64,000 nucleotides of DNA from Phytohabitans flavus (GTDB lineage: Bacteria > Actinomycetota > Actinomycetes > Mycobacteriales > Micromonosporaceae): the NCBI RefSeq assembly GCF_011764545.1, contig NZ_AP022870.1, positions 6,184,001-6,248,000 on the forward strand. The letters run 5' to 3'. The notes beneath the pieces are model-generated. The model made no database searches, had not been told where the DNA came from, and worked only from the letters and a program-made list of their open reading frames with translations. Shown in pieces: positions 33,101-39,018 of this stretch (position 1 is its first letter; each line of letters starts with the position of its first letter). Both the position numbers and the translations under genes were made by a program.

Positions 33101-34987
33101 GACGTGGTCAGGGCGCAGGCCGAAAGAGGCCGCCAGCTTGTACAGCGCCACCTCGACCGCGAACAGCGCCGGCTGCGCCCACCCCGTCTGGTCCAGCTCG
33201 TCGGCGTCGGTACCCCACATCACGTCCCGCACGCCCGGGTCCAGCTGCGCGAGCACCTCGTCGAGCGCGGACGTGAACACCGGATACCGCTCGTAGAGCG
33301 CACGACCCATACCGAGGCGCTGCGAACCCTGACCAGAGAAAAGCATCGCCAGCTTCGGCCGTACCCGGATGGCACCCGTGATGGCAGCGGCGGCCGGCTC
33401 GCCGGCGGCGAGCGACGACAGCGCGGCCCGCGCGTCCTCCACCGTCTCGGCGACCAACGCCGCGCGATGCTCGAAGCTGGACCGGCTCGTGGCTAGCGAC
33501 AGCGCGACGTCCGGCAGTGCCGCGCCGTCCAGTGTGGATGCGACGCGGGCCGCGAACGCGCGCAGCGCTCCGGGCGAGCGTGCGGACACCAGCAGCGGTA
33601 CGGGGCCGGCGAGCGGCACGGGCGCCGGCGCGCTGGAAGCATCTGGAGCCTGCTCGATGATGGCGTGCGCGTTCGTACCGCTGATGCCGAACGACGACAC
33701 GGCGGCCCGCCGGGGCTCGCCGGTCTCCGGCCACGGCACGTTTTCGGTGACGAGCTCGACCGCCCCGGAGGTCCAGTCCACGTGGGACGACGGGGCATCG
33801 ACGTGCAGCGTCTTCGGCACGATCCCGTGCCGCATCGCGTGCACCATCTTGATGACGCCTGCGACGCCGGCGGCGGCCTGGGTGTGGCTGATGTTCGACT
33901 TGACCGAGCCGAGCAGCAGCGGGCGCTCCCGATTGCGGCCGTACGTGGCGAGCAGCGCCTGCGCCTCCACCGGGTCGCCGAGCGTGGTGCCGGTGCCGTG
34001 CGCCTCCACCGCGTCGATCTGGCTGGCGGAGAGCCGGGCGTTCACCAGTGCCTGTTCGATGACGGACTGCTGGGAGGGGCCGTTCGGCGCGGTCAGCCCG
34101 TTCGAGGCACCGTCCTGGTTGACGGCCGAGCCCCGAACGACGGCGAGGATCTCGCGGCCGTTGCGCTGTGCGTCGGAGAGGCGCTCCAGGACGAGCACGC
34201 CGACGCCCTCGGCCCAACCGGTGCCGTTCGCGGAGTCGGCGAAGGAGCGGCAGAAGCCGTCGCCGGCCAGCCCGCCCTGCTTGCCCATCTCGGCGAACGT
34301 CGTCGGGCTGGACATGATGGTGACGCCGCCGACTACCGCGAGCCCACACTCGCCGGCCCGCAGCGAGCGCGTGGCGAGGTGGAGCGCGACGAGCGACGAG
34401 GAGCAGGCTGTGTCGATGGTGACGGCGGGACCCACCACACCGAACACATAGGACAGCCGGCCGGAGAGCACGCTGTTGGCGCTACCCGTGAGTTGGAAAC
34501 CCTCGACGTCGTCATCCGGGCCGACCGTGTACTCGTGGCCCATCGCGCCGATGAACATGCCGGTCTGGCTGCCCTTGACGGACAGCGGCGAGATGCCGGC
34601 CCGCTCGAACGCTTCCCAGGTGGCCTCCAGCAGCACCCGCTGCTGCGGCTCCATCGCGAGCGCCTCGCGCGGTGAGATGCCGAAGAAGTCCGCGTCGAAC
34701 TCGGCCGCGCCGTGCAGGAAGCCGCCGGCAGTGGTCGAGGAGGTGTCGAGGCTTTCGAGGTCCCACCCCCGATCGGTGGGAAAGCCGGTGATGCCGTGCT
34801 GTCCACCCTCGACCATCCGCCACAGGTCTTCCGGGCTGGCCACGCCACCTGGGTAGCGGCAGCTCATCCCGACGATCGCGACGGGCTCCCGCTCTGCCGC
34901 CTCGATCTCCTGTAGCCGTTGCCGGGTACGCCGGAGGTCGGCGGTGGAGCGCTTGAGGTAGTCCCGGAGCTTCTCTTCGTTGTCCAT
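24101..34987 (-). CDS. Type I polyketide synthase: modules 1 and 2 and the start of module 3 (N-terminal fragment)
   Basis: ATG at 34987 opens a charged docking helix (residues 1-33) before KS1. Module 1: KS1 with TACSSSLVALH and EAHGTGT, the third motif reading KSNISHT instead of the usual KSNIGHT; AT1 with GHSIGE and HAFH (malonyl); DH1 with HAVRGQVLLPG and the LLDAVLHA aspartate; KR1 with TGGSGGLG, LDD and catalytic Tyr in GQANYAAGN (B-type); ACP1 GFDSL. Module 2: KS2, AT2 (HAFH, malonyl), KR2 with LDD and Tyr (B-type), ACP2 GFDSL. Module 3: KS3 and the KS-AT linker. Homology ends at about 24236; the last 45 or so residues to the stop at 24101 are out of frame. Predicted outcome: a double bond from module 1, then a hydroxyl from module 2. 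The ribosome-binding site before 34987 is weak. Confidence 0.93.
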   Translation of the reverse strand: MDNEEKLRDYLKRSTADLRRTRQRLQEIEAAEREPVAIVGMSCRYPGGVASPEDLWRMVEGGQHGITGFPTDRGWDLESLDTSSTTAGGFLHGAAEFDADFFGISPREALAMEPQQRVLLEATWEAFERAGISPLSVKGSQTGMFIGAMGHEYTVGPDDDVEGFQLTGSANSVLSGRLSYVFGVVGPAVTIDTACSSSLVALHLATRSLRAGECGLAVVGGVTIMSSPTTFAEMGKQGGLAGDGFCRSFADSANGTGWAEGVGVLVLERLSDAQRNGREILAVVRGSAVNQDGASNGLTAPNGPSQQSVIEQALVNARLSASQIDAVEAHGTGTTLGDPVEAQALLATYGRNRERPLLLGSVKSNISHTQAAAGVAGVIKMVHAMRHGIVPKTLHVDAPSSHVDWTSGAVELVTENVPWPETGEPRRAAVSSFGISGTNAHAIIEQAPDASSAPAPVPLAGPVPLLVSARSPGALRAFAARVASTLDGAALPDVALSLATSRSSFEHRAALVAETVEDARAALSSLAAGEPAAAAITGAIRVRPKLAMLFSGQGSQRLGMGRALYERYPVFTSALDEVLAQLDPGVRDVMWGTDADELDQTGWAQPALFAVEVALYKLAASFGLRPDHVAGHSIGEIAAAHVAGVLSLSDACTLVSARASLMQALPAGGAMVALRAAESEVLPLLTEGVSIAAVNGPLNVVVAGDEAAVLAVASRFEKRTRLRVSHAFHSPLMAPMLDDFRAVVTSLSFAEPVIPVVAAGDVTDPEYWVRHVRDTVRFADAVATLDGSVFLEIGPDGVLAALAGDGVRVMREDRPEETTLLAALGRLYVNGIGVDWAPAFEAVGARRVDLPTYPFQRQRFWPSGRMAAGDPRSAGLGAAHHPLLGAAVSLAHSDGALLTGRISTHTHPWLADHAVRGQVLLPGTAFLELAIRAGDEVGCDRVEELTLATPLVLPEQGGVQVQLWVGSPDDHGQRTVDIYSRPDGADDQRWALHATGVLGNGTSQPAVANAQWPPAGVQPVPVDGLYERLAGDGFAYGPTFRGLRAVWRGDSGEVYAEVSLPEAVDAGAFGVHPALLDAVLHALAFVDLGAASRGGLPFAWEGVTLHATGASVVRVRLTRLGDDAVSIAVVDPAGSPVASVDSLVVRAAEAGRTDVVLDALFRPEWTPVALAEASADVELYEVVSPPGLDVPSAVRELTARVLGRVQGFTGSRLVFVTRAGDLAASAVWGLVRSAAVENPGRFALVEIDADPASVALLPAAAGSDEPELAIREGRAFATRLARLSAGAVDASAWGPDSTVLITGGSGGLGAAVARHLVVSHGVRRLVLASRRGGGAELVADLDVEVSVVACDVSDRDALAELLRQYPVTAVVHAAGVLDDGVIESLTPERFDTVLRPKVDAAWHLHELTRDLDAFVLFSSAAGVFGGAGQANYAAGNAFLDALAAHRRAQGLPAVSLAWGPWTEGMAVDAERLARAGTPPLTVEQGLTLFDAALTAGAPSVVPIRLDLPAIRAAGEVPPLLRGLIRTPVRRGTVSGAARGLAQRLAGLDETERRGTVLELVRGQVAATLGHTGADKIDPAKAFQDLGFDSLTSVELRNRLGTVIGLRLPATLVFDYPTAGALAGYLLDELLGSDTEAAAPLPRLVANSDDPIVIVGMACRYPGGVASPEDLWRLVSDGVDAISGFPADRGWDLDALYHPDPDHPGTSYTRSGGFLHDAGNFDAEFFGMSPREALATDAQQRLLLEVSWEAVERAGIDPVSLRGSQTGVFAGVMYSDYSHLLGGGDFEGFQGNGSSPSVVSGRVSYTFGFEGPAVTVDTACSSSLVAMHLAAGALRGGECDLALAGGVTVMSTPNSFVEFSRQRGLSADGRCRAFADTADGVGWSEGVGVVVLERLSDARRNGHPVYAILRASAVNQDGASNGLTAPNGPSQQRVIRQALASGGLTMSDVDVVEGHGTGTTLGDPIEAQALLATYGRDRERPLLLGSVKSNLGHTQAAAGVAGVIKMIMAMRQGIAPKTLHVGAPSSHVDWSAGAVELLTEQTAWPEVDRPRRAAVSSFGISGTNAHVILEQPAPVPAVEPAVQPSVVPWLVSAKSEAALDGQIARLRTVEAMASRVGLALTGRSAFEHRAVLLATADGSIEVARGVAEGGKLGVLFSGQGSQRLSMGRDLCARYPVFAAALDEVLAHLDPGLRDVMWGSDPDLLNQTGWTQPALFAVEVALYRLAESFGVKPAHLAGHSIGEITAAYVAGVLSLEDAGRLVTARAGLMQALPPGGAMVAIQATEAEVTPLLTDGVSIAAVNGPAAVVIAGVEAEVEAIAARFAKTTRLRVSHAFHSPLMDPMLDDFRAVVRTLTFAQPRIPVAGAGDVTDPEYWVRHVRDTVRFAEAVTAIGDATLLEIGPDGVLSALTGNAIPTLRKDRPEEAAFLTGLARLHTTGITVDWAPAFAGTGATPAELPTYAFDHQRYWPEPPEFAFPVDTMDAEFWAAVERGDIDALASTLELDGDTVGAMVPALAAWRGRRLERSTIDSWRYRESWAPLTEAPRQEPGRRWLAILPDEPDEYTTAVAAALGATTTRLADLQTGDHDGLVSLLALDAGGDPSTAAIAAAGLVRLLGEAGIEAPLWTLTHGAVSVDDGDTPPTAGQAAVWGLGRVAALELPRRWGGLVDLPPSLDAPLLRRLADALDRSDGEDQIAVRASGTYGRRLVPAPASLDAPAPWTPSGTVLVTGGTGALGVRVARWLAANGAERLVLVSRRGPEAEGLAALREELSGVELTVAAADAADPEQMRTLLASIGDVQAVVHAAGVLDDGVLDSLTPARFAAVFRSKVEAALVLDELLPDLDAFVLFSSLAGTVGSPGQANYAAANAALDAIAARRRAAGRAATSVAWGGWAGDGMAATTGDDWSARMGVAAMDPDRALAALAQAVAEPQPRVVVADLRQDRLIGALLAIRPSRLLADLPGAAGAIAAAEAARREAASAGAALRDRLRDLTEDGRAAAVLDLVRRQVAAVLGHGSPTAVGVDKAFRDLGFDSLSALELRNALTGLTGLELPAGLIFDFPTPRALATHLLGELAGGAEAVLAPARATGETDEPIAIVGMACRFPGGVRSPEDLWQLLLDGRDGIDAFPTDRGWDLAGLAGGGGRGRSDTLEGGFLADVAGFDAAFFGISPREAVAMDPQQRLLLEVSWEAVERSGIAPARLRGSQTGVFMGTNGQDYANLVGAAGEEVGGHAATGLSASVISGRVSYTFGFEGPAVTVDTACSSSLVALHLAGQALRQGECDLALAGGVTVMTTPNNFIEFTHQGGMAADGRCKAFSDAADGTGWSEGVGVLVVERLSDARRNGHPILAVVRGSAVNQDGASNGLTAPNGPSQQRVIRQALANAGLALSDVDAVEAHGTGTALGDPIEAQALLATYGQDREHPLFLGSIKSNIGHTQAAAGVAGVIKMVQALRHGVLPRTLHVEKPSSHVDWSAGRVSLLAANTPWPDVERARRAGVSSFGVSGTNAHIVIEQGPAEVAPMPAGDEPDRVLPWIVSGRTAAAAREQADTLRAAVAGLAPADVAASLVDTRSLFEHRVVLLGEARVEGSPTSRGARSSSSPGRARSGSAWAPACSPSRRYSRPGRPSARRR

Positions 34988-35136
34988 CTCACGTCAACCC
35001 ATCTCGACGTGGCACACAGCATCTGCCTCCCGGACCGCCTCCCGAGCCCGCCGGGCCCGTGGGCGTCGGCGGACTACGGCGAGTCTCACCGTCCATGGGC
35101 AGGGAGAATCCCTAGTCCTGGCGCGGTGATCGCGGA

Positions 35137-35952
35137 TTACTTGTAAGCGGTGACCGCCGCCATCGTGCTGGCCCACCAGTAGTTGCAGTCCGGCGGCGGC
35201 TGAAGGCCGGTCACGAGCTCCACCTTGAACGAGCTGAAGTGGCTCAGCAGGATCCGCTGGTGCGAACGGCTGAGCGAGTCGATCTCGTTGGTGTAGTACG
35301 AGAAGATGCCGCCGGGGCGCAGGTGCGCGGCGGCCGGCTCGACGAAGTTGGCGGCGAGGAAGGGCGCCTTCGGACCGAGCGTCTCGACGAACTCCCGCTC
35401 GTTGGTCGGGTACGTGTCGTAGAGGATCGCGTCGAACTGGCCGAGCCGACCCATGACGTCCTGCCAGCCGCCCAACTCCAGCCGGATGTCCCGCTCCGGC
35501 CACTTGCCCCGCCAGGTCGCGAACCGCTTCGCCACCTCGTGGTTGATCTCGATGATCGTGTGCGACGCCACACCCGCCTCCTGGACGTACGAGGCCGAGA
35601 TGCCCATGCCGAAGCCGACCTCGAGCAGGTCGCCGCCGGCCGCCGCCGCGTTGTAGGCGAGCTTCCGCATCAGCGGGTGCTCCCAGTCCTGCATCACCTG
35701 CTGCCCCTGGATGAGCAACTGGCGCCCGTCGCTGTAGTCGGCGCCGCTGCCCTCCCATTCCGACCGGATCAGCGGCCGGTCCGAGCCATCGACGAACTCC
35801 TTCTGGATGTTGTCCAGATGCTCCAGATCGGCGGCGAATTCCCACACTGCTCGGGACAGCAGGAGGTTGCGCTGACCTGTGCCTTTCGAGCGCAGGAAGT
35901 CTTCGCGCTTCGTCGCCACCGTAATATCGAAGTCTTTGAACTTCCGCTGCAT
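35137..35952 (-). CDS. Class I SAM-dependent methyltransferase, guanidinoacetate N-methyltransferase-like
   Basis: About 271 residues. The ATG at 35952 is chosen over a longer frame starting at 36087 because GGGAG lies eight bases upstream and homology starts there. The SAM-binding motif is LLEVGFGMGISASYVQE, followed by an acidic residue in HTIIEINHEV and by ILYDTYPTNERE. The last two closely resemble guanidinoacetate N-methyltransferase (GAMT: LEVGFGM, ILYDTYP). Members of this group methylate guanidino or amino groups; the substrate here cannot be read from sequence. It sits directly upstream of the six-module synthase on the same strand (150 bases apart) and is divergent from the DegT-like gene. 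No nystatin, amphotericin or candicidin tailoring enzyme that I know belongs to this family, so it may add an unusual N-methyl group or may belong to another pathway. Confidence 0.72.
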   Translation of the reverse strand: MQRKFKDFDITVATKREDFLRSKGTGQRNLLLSRAVWEFAADLEHLDNIQKEFVDGSDRPLIRSEWEGSGADYSDGRQLLIQGQQVMQDWEHPLMRKLAYNAAAAGGDLLEVGFGMGISASYVQEAGVASHTIIEINHEVAKRFATWRGKWPERDIRLELGGWQDVMGRLGQFDAILYDTYPTNEREFVETLGPKAPFLAANFVEPAAAHLRPGGIFSYYTNEIDSLSRSHQRILLSHFSSFKVELVTGLQPPPDCNYWWASTMAAVTAYK

Positions 35953-36119
35953 CGCCGGCTCTCCCAACGGCTCGACGCGACTTGAGGCTCGGGCGATGCT
36001 ACGGCTGTGAATCTTGGGAAAATGCTCGTCCACCCCCTGATCGGGGGCTTGTCGCCTGACATTGGTGACAATTAATCTGAAGCTCACGTCCAGGGTTCAA
36101 CGAGCCGTTCGGCGGCCGC
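35953..36119. promoter_or_regulatory. Divergent intergenic region with an imperfect palindrome and a small hairpin
   Basis: This stretch is less GC-rich than its surroundings and separates the leftward methyltransferase (start 35952) from the rightward DegT-like gene (start 36120). It holds an imperfect palindrome at 36049-36071: TTGTCGCC and GGTGACAA, eight-base arms with one mismatch around seven bases. A perfect CCCCC/GGGGG hairpin lies at 36033-36047. Either could be an operator or leader structure for the synthase operon. No clear -10/-35 pair stands out. Function inferred from position only. Confidence 0.35.
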
Positions 36120-37090
36120 ATGCGCGCATTCGAGACAGCTTTCGCCGATTACCACAGCGTCCCCCACTGCGTCGGTGCCGGCAGCGGCACGGAGGCGATC
36201 CTGCTCGGCCTCCGCGCGCTCGGTGTGCGGGCGAATGACGAGGTCCTCACGGCCGCCACCGCCACCGCCCAGGCGGTCAACGCCATCGAGGCGATCGGGG
36301 CCACGCCTGTATTCGTCGACGTACACGCCGGTGACTACCTCATGGCGGTGGACCGGGCGGCCAGTGCGCTGACCGGGCGGACGCGGTGCCTGCTCGCCCC
36401 ACACGCGTACGGGCAGTGTGTCGACATGGCCGCGCTGCGCGAGCTGGCCACCACCCGCGGCCTCACGATCCTCGAAGACTGCGCGCAGGCGTGGTCGGCC
36501 CGGCACCACGGCCGGCTCGCCGGGACGATGGGCGACGCGGCTGCGTTTTCGGTGTACCCGGGGCGGTTGTTGGGCCGGTACGGCGAGGGCGGCGCGGTGA
36601 TCACCGCCAGCGACGAGGTGGGCGACCGCCTCATCGGGCTCCGCTACCATGGCAGCCCGGAGCTCTACCAGGCGATCCGCGCGCCCGGCTACCAGCGGTT
36701 GCTCGACGAGGAAGAGGGCGCGGCGCTGCGGCGGCGGCTAGCCGGGGTCGACCGGCTTCTGGCCGCCCGCAGGGCCGTCGCCGAGCGCTACGCGGAAGGG
36801 CTCGCCGGCACCGACCTCGGGCTGCCCGAGACCGCGCCGGGCAATGAGCACACCTTCCACGTGTACGCGGTGCGCCACCCCGCCGGGAGCGGCTGTTGAA
36901 GGCGCTGGAGGCCTTTCCGGTGTCCCGGGTGGACGTCTTCGGCGCACGCGACCGCGACCTGCCGATCACCGGCCAGCTCGCCGAGGAGCTCTTCGCCCTG
37001 CCGGTCTCGGCGTCACTCCCCGACGACGCGCAAGGCCGCCTGATCGCCGCTCTCCGCGACGCCCTCGACAGCATCCGCGACGACGGCTGA
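36120..37090 (+). pseudogene. DegT/DnrJ/EryC1-family protein lacking the PLP lysine; N-terminally short and frameshifted
   Basis: The fold of sugar aminotransferases is clear: VGAGSGTEAILLGLRALGV, GDAAAFSVYPG and the C-terminal LPVSASL. The Schiff-base lysine of the family motif YPGKNLG is arginine (YPGRLLG), and the following RLDELQA segment has become LLDEEEG. An in-frame stop at 36078-36080 and no start other than ATG 36120 leave the first 30-40 family residues missing. The frame breaks at 36893; one added C gives GSGLLKALEAF and about 323 residues. Its 3' end overlaps the opposing phosphopantetheinyl transferase by 78 bases. Mycosamine aminotransferases of polyene clusters are in this family, but without lysine this copy should not transaminate. 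It is either a relic or a catalytically altered homologue. Confidence 0.65.
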
Positions 37091-37771
37091 CCCGGCACCG
37101 GTCGCCGACGGCACGGTGACCACAATGGACGCCAGCAGCAGCCCTCGCTGGCTCAGCCACCGGCCGGAAAATCCGGCCAGCGGCCCCTCGGGCGTCTCCG
37201 GGCCGGGCACGAGCAGCGTCGCCTCGAAGGCACCCGCGCGGGGGTCGATCGCGATCCGCGCTTCGCTGAAGTCGAGCCACTTGCCAGTGAGCGGAAACCA
37301 CGCCTTGTAGACGGCTTCCTTGGCGCTGAAGAGCAGCCGGTCCCAGTGCACGCCCGGGGCTCGCGCGTCGAGGTCGCGGAGCATGGCCAACTCTTCGGTG
37401 AGTGCGATGGCCTCGAGCACGCCCTCGGGGAGCGGCGCGTCGGGCTCGGCGTCGACGCCGAGCGTGCGCACGTCAGTGTCGAGCGCCAGTGCGCAGGCCC
37501 GGTATCCCTCGCAATGGGTCATCGTGCCGACGATGCCGGCCGGCCACTGTGGCGCGCCGCGCTCTCCCGGGAGGATCGGGGCCGGGCCGTAGCCCAGGCG
37601 GGCCAACGCCTGGCGAGCGCAGCCACGCACGGTCGTGAACTCTCGCCGCCGCTTGTCGACGGCCCGCGCGACGACAGCCAGCTCCTCGGGGAAGAGCTCG
37701 ACAGGTGCCGCGTCGTCGTACGCCTCGACGGCCACCACGGCCGGCGGGAGCAGATCAGCCAACACGGGCAC
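37013..37771 (-). CDS. 4'-phosphopantetheinyl transferase (Sfp/EntD type)
   Basis: About 252 residues from GTG 37771, chosen because earlier residues only read through the upstream gene; a GTG two codons later is also possible. The two signature motifs are present: GVDAEPD (magnesium-binding) and FSAKEAVYKAW (W/F-x-x-K-E-x-x-x-K). RRREFTTVRGCAR and THCEGYRACAL are typical of the EntD branch. It should convert apo-ACPs to the holo form by transferring phosphopantetheine from CoA, and the synthases next door need at least eight such events. Nystatin clusters carry an equivalent (NysF) upstream of nysI, matching the position here. It overlaps the end of the metallophosphoesterase by 17 bases, so the two are cotranscribed. 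Confidence 0.9.
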   Translation of the reverse strand: MPVLADLLPPAVVAVEAYDDAAPVELFPEELAVVARAVDKRRREFTTVRGCARQALARLGYGPAPILPGERGAPQWPAGIVGTMTHCEGYRACALALDTDVRTLGVDAEPDAPLPEGVLEAIALTEELAMLRDLDARAPGVHWDRLLFSAKEAVYKAWFPLTGKWLDFSEARIAIDPRAGAFEATLLVPGPETPEGPLAGFSGRWLSQRGLLLASIVVTVPSATGAGSAVVADAVEGVAESGDQAALRVVGE

Positions 37772-38612
37772 CGTCCACAGTGGGCAGGATCCGGCGCGGC
37801 CCGCGGGGCGGCGCGGCGCGCGCCCGCCACTCGCGCGGGTAGCCGAGCGAGACCTCCTCGAAGCGCACGTCGTCGAACCAGTTGACCCGCGGGATGTGCA
37901 AGTGTCCATACACGACGGCCGCGGAGTTGAAGCGGACGTGCCAGTCCGCGGTGTGCACGGTGCCGCACCACTGGGCGAACTCGGGGTGGCGCAGGATGTC
38001 GGTGACCGCGCGCACCAGCGGGAAGTGGTTGACGAACACGGTCGGCAGCTCGGGGCGCTCGCGCTCGGCCAGCCGGCCCAGCGTCACCTCCAGCCGTGCG
38101 GCGCACCACGCGTCGCGGGTCGGGTAGGGGTCGGGGTGCAGCATGAACTCGTCGGTGCACACCACGCCCACGTCATACGCGTTGGCGAGGGACGCCTCCT
38201 TGGTGGCGAACTGCGGCATCCGGAACGTGTAGTCGTACAACACGAAGAGGGGGACGACCGTGACCGGACCGCCCTCGCCCTCCCAGATCGGGTACGGGTC
38301 CTCCGGCGTCACCACACCGAGGCCGCGGCACAGCTCGACGAGGTGGCGGTAGCGCGCCTCGCCACGCAGCTGGACGCTGTCCTCCTTTGGCGTCCACAGC
38401 TCGTGGTTGCCCGGCGCCCACACCACCTTGCGGAAGCGCTCGGCCAGCAGCCGCAGGGCCCACTCGATGTCTTCCACCATCTCGCCGACGTCGCCGGCGA
38501 CCAGCAGCCAGTCGTCGTCGGTCTCGGGGCGGTATCCCTCCACGATCTTGCGGTTTTCCGCATACGCCACGTGCAGGTCGCTGATCGCCAGGAGCTTCGG
38601 CTGTACGGACAC
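37755..38612 (-). CDS. Calcineurin-like metallophosphoesterase
   Basis: 285 residues with the complete five-block metal site: ISDLHVAY (Asp12, His14), VAGDVGE, APGNHELW, VNHFPL and YGHLHIP. These ligate two metals and define the metallophosphoesterase superfamily; the substrate cannot be predicted. Its 3' end overlaps the phosphopantetheinyl transferase gene, which begins inside it. This gene pair recurs in actinomycetes, from memory, and may simply be a housekeeping unit at the cluster edge. ATG at 38612 (cat at 38610-38612) gives a normal N-terminus with the first metal motif at residue 12. Confidence 0.88.
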   Translation of the reverse strand: MSVQPKLLAISDLHVAYAENRKIVEGYRPETDDDWLLVAGDVGEMVEDIEWALRLLAERFRKVVWAPGNHELWTPKEDSVQLRGEARYRHLVELCRGLGVVTPEDPYPIWEGEGGPVTVVPLFVLYDYTFRMPQFATKEASLANAYDVGVVCTDEFMLHPDPYPTRDAWCAARLEVTLGRLAERERPELPTVFVNHFPLVRAVTDILRHPEFAQWCGTVHTADWHVRFNSAAVVYGHLHIPRVNWFDDVRFEEVSLGYPREWRARAAPPRGPRRILPTVDGARVG

Positions 38613-38766
38613 CCGTCGATCGTAGCCGTGCCGCCAAGGCGTCCCCTAAGACGATGCCGCGCGGCGCCGGCCGCCGGTAGGGGGTGGTTTACGGGTACCG
38701 CGGGTGCGGGCGGGGCCGCATCATCGATGCGAGAGCAGCCGGATGCGACGCGGAAAGGTTGCCGCG
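38613..38766. other. Intergenic region between divergent genes
   Basis: This 154-base gap separates the leftward metallophosphoesterase from the rightward small DUF5988-like gene and must hold both promoters. A GGAAAGG ribosome-binding site ends the gap eight bases before ATG 38767. I see no convincing promoter hexamers or repeats. Confidence 0.4.
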
Positions 38767-39000
38767 ATGAACAGTACCGAAGACCTGGCCAACGCCATGA
38801 TTGACGCGACTCTCGAAGGTGGACCGACGGACCTGCCGGAGTCGCTGCGGGTGCAGCGCACGACAGCGACCAACAGCAAGATCAAAGTGCGGCACGGCAG
38901 CGCGTACGAGCACTTCGAGCAGACGGGCGAGTCCAAGCCGGGGCACGAGGGCATGCTCCACGTGTACCGCTGGACGATGCGCACCCGCGTCGCCGAGTAA
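38767..39000 (+). CDS. Small DUF5988-like protein of antibiotic clusters
   Basis: 77 residues from ATG 38767, with GGAAAGG about eight bases upstream; the longer upstream frame lacks such a site. The sequence has no signal peptide or membrane segment. It contains the blocks LEGGPTDLPESLRVQ, KIKVRHGSAYEHFE and YRWTMRTRVAE. These match my memory of DUF5988, a small family found beside actinomycete non-ribosomal peptide and polyketide genes, with unknown function. The gene is alone on the plus strand and convergent with the LAL regulator, whose stop lies 19 bases away. Confidence 0.7.
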   Translation: MNSTEDLANAMIDATLEGGPTDLPESLRVQRTTATNSKIKVRHGSAYEHFEQTGESKPGHEGMLHVYRWTMRTRVAE

Positions 39001-39018
39001 CGCACCCGGGTCAGCGTC

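Larger units (their letters stand above)
8096..34987 (-). other. Reconstructed six-module polyketide synthase gene (NysI/AmphI-type), broken by three apparent 1-base deletions
   Basis: Four overlapping reading frames become one gene of about 8,964 residues if one base is restored at each of 24233-24236, 19918-19921 and 12218-12220. In each case homology resumes without a lost residue. Order: N-terminal docking helix; M1 KS-AT-DH-KR-ACP (about 34890-30080); M2 KS-AT-KR-ACP (30055-25745); M3 KS-AT-KR-ACP (25725-21230); M4 KS-AT-KR-ACP (21220-16990); M5 KS-AT-KR(dead)-ACP (16975-12680); M6 KS-AT-KR-ACP (12665-8340); C-terminal docking region. All six KS keep the cysteine in TACSSS and all ACPs keep the DS(L/V) serine. 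ATs 1, 2, 4, 5 and 6 carry HAFH (malonyl); AT3 carries YASH (methylmalonyl). The domain order is that of NysI/AmphI modules 9-14 as I remember them. The docking helix shows it is not the first synthase. Sure about modules; the polyene assignment is strong inference. Confidence 0.88.

Noticed and set aside
8096..36087. Assignment to the marginolactones (niphimycin/azalomycin) because of the GAMT-like gene
   Set aside because: The pattern of reduction and the single methylmalonyl unit fit the nystatin series position by position, and no amidinotransferase, arginine monooxygenase or amidinohydrolase is in the window. It remains possible only if the left part of the cluster disagrees.
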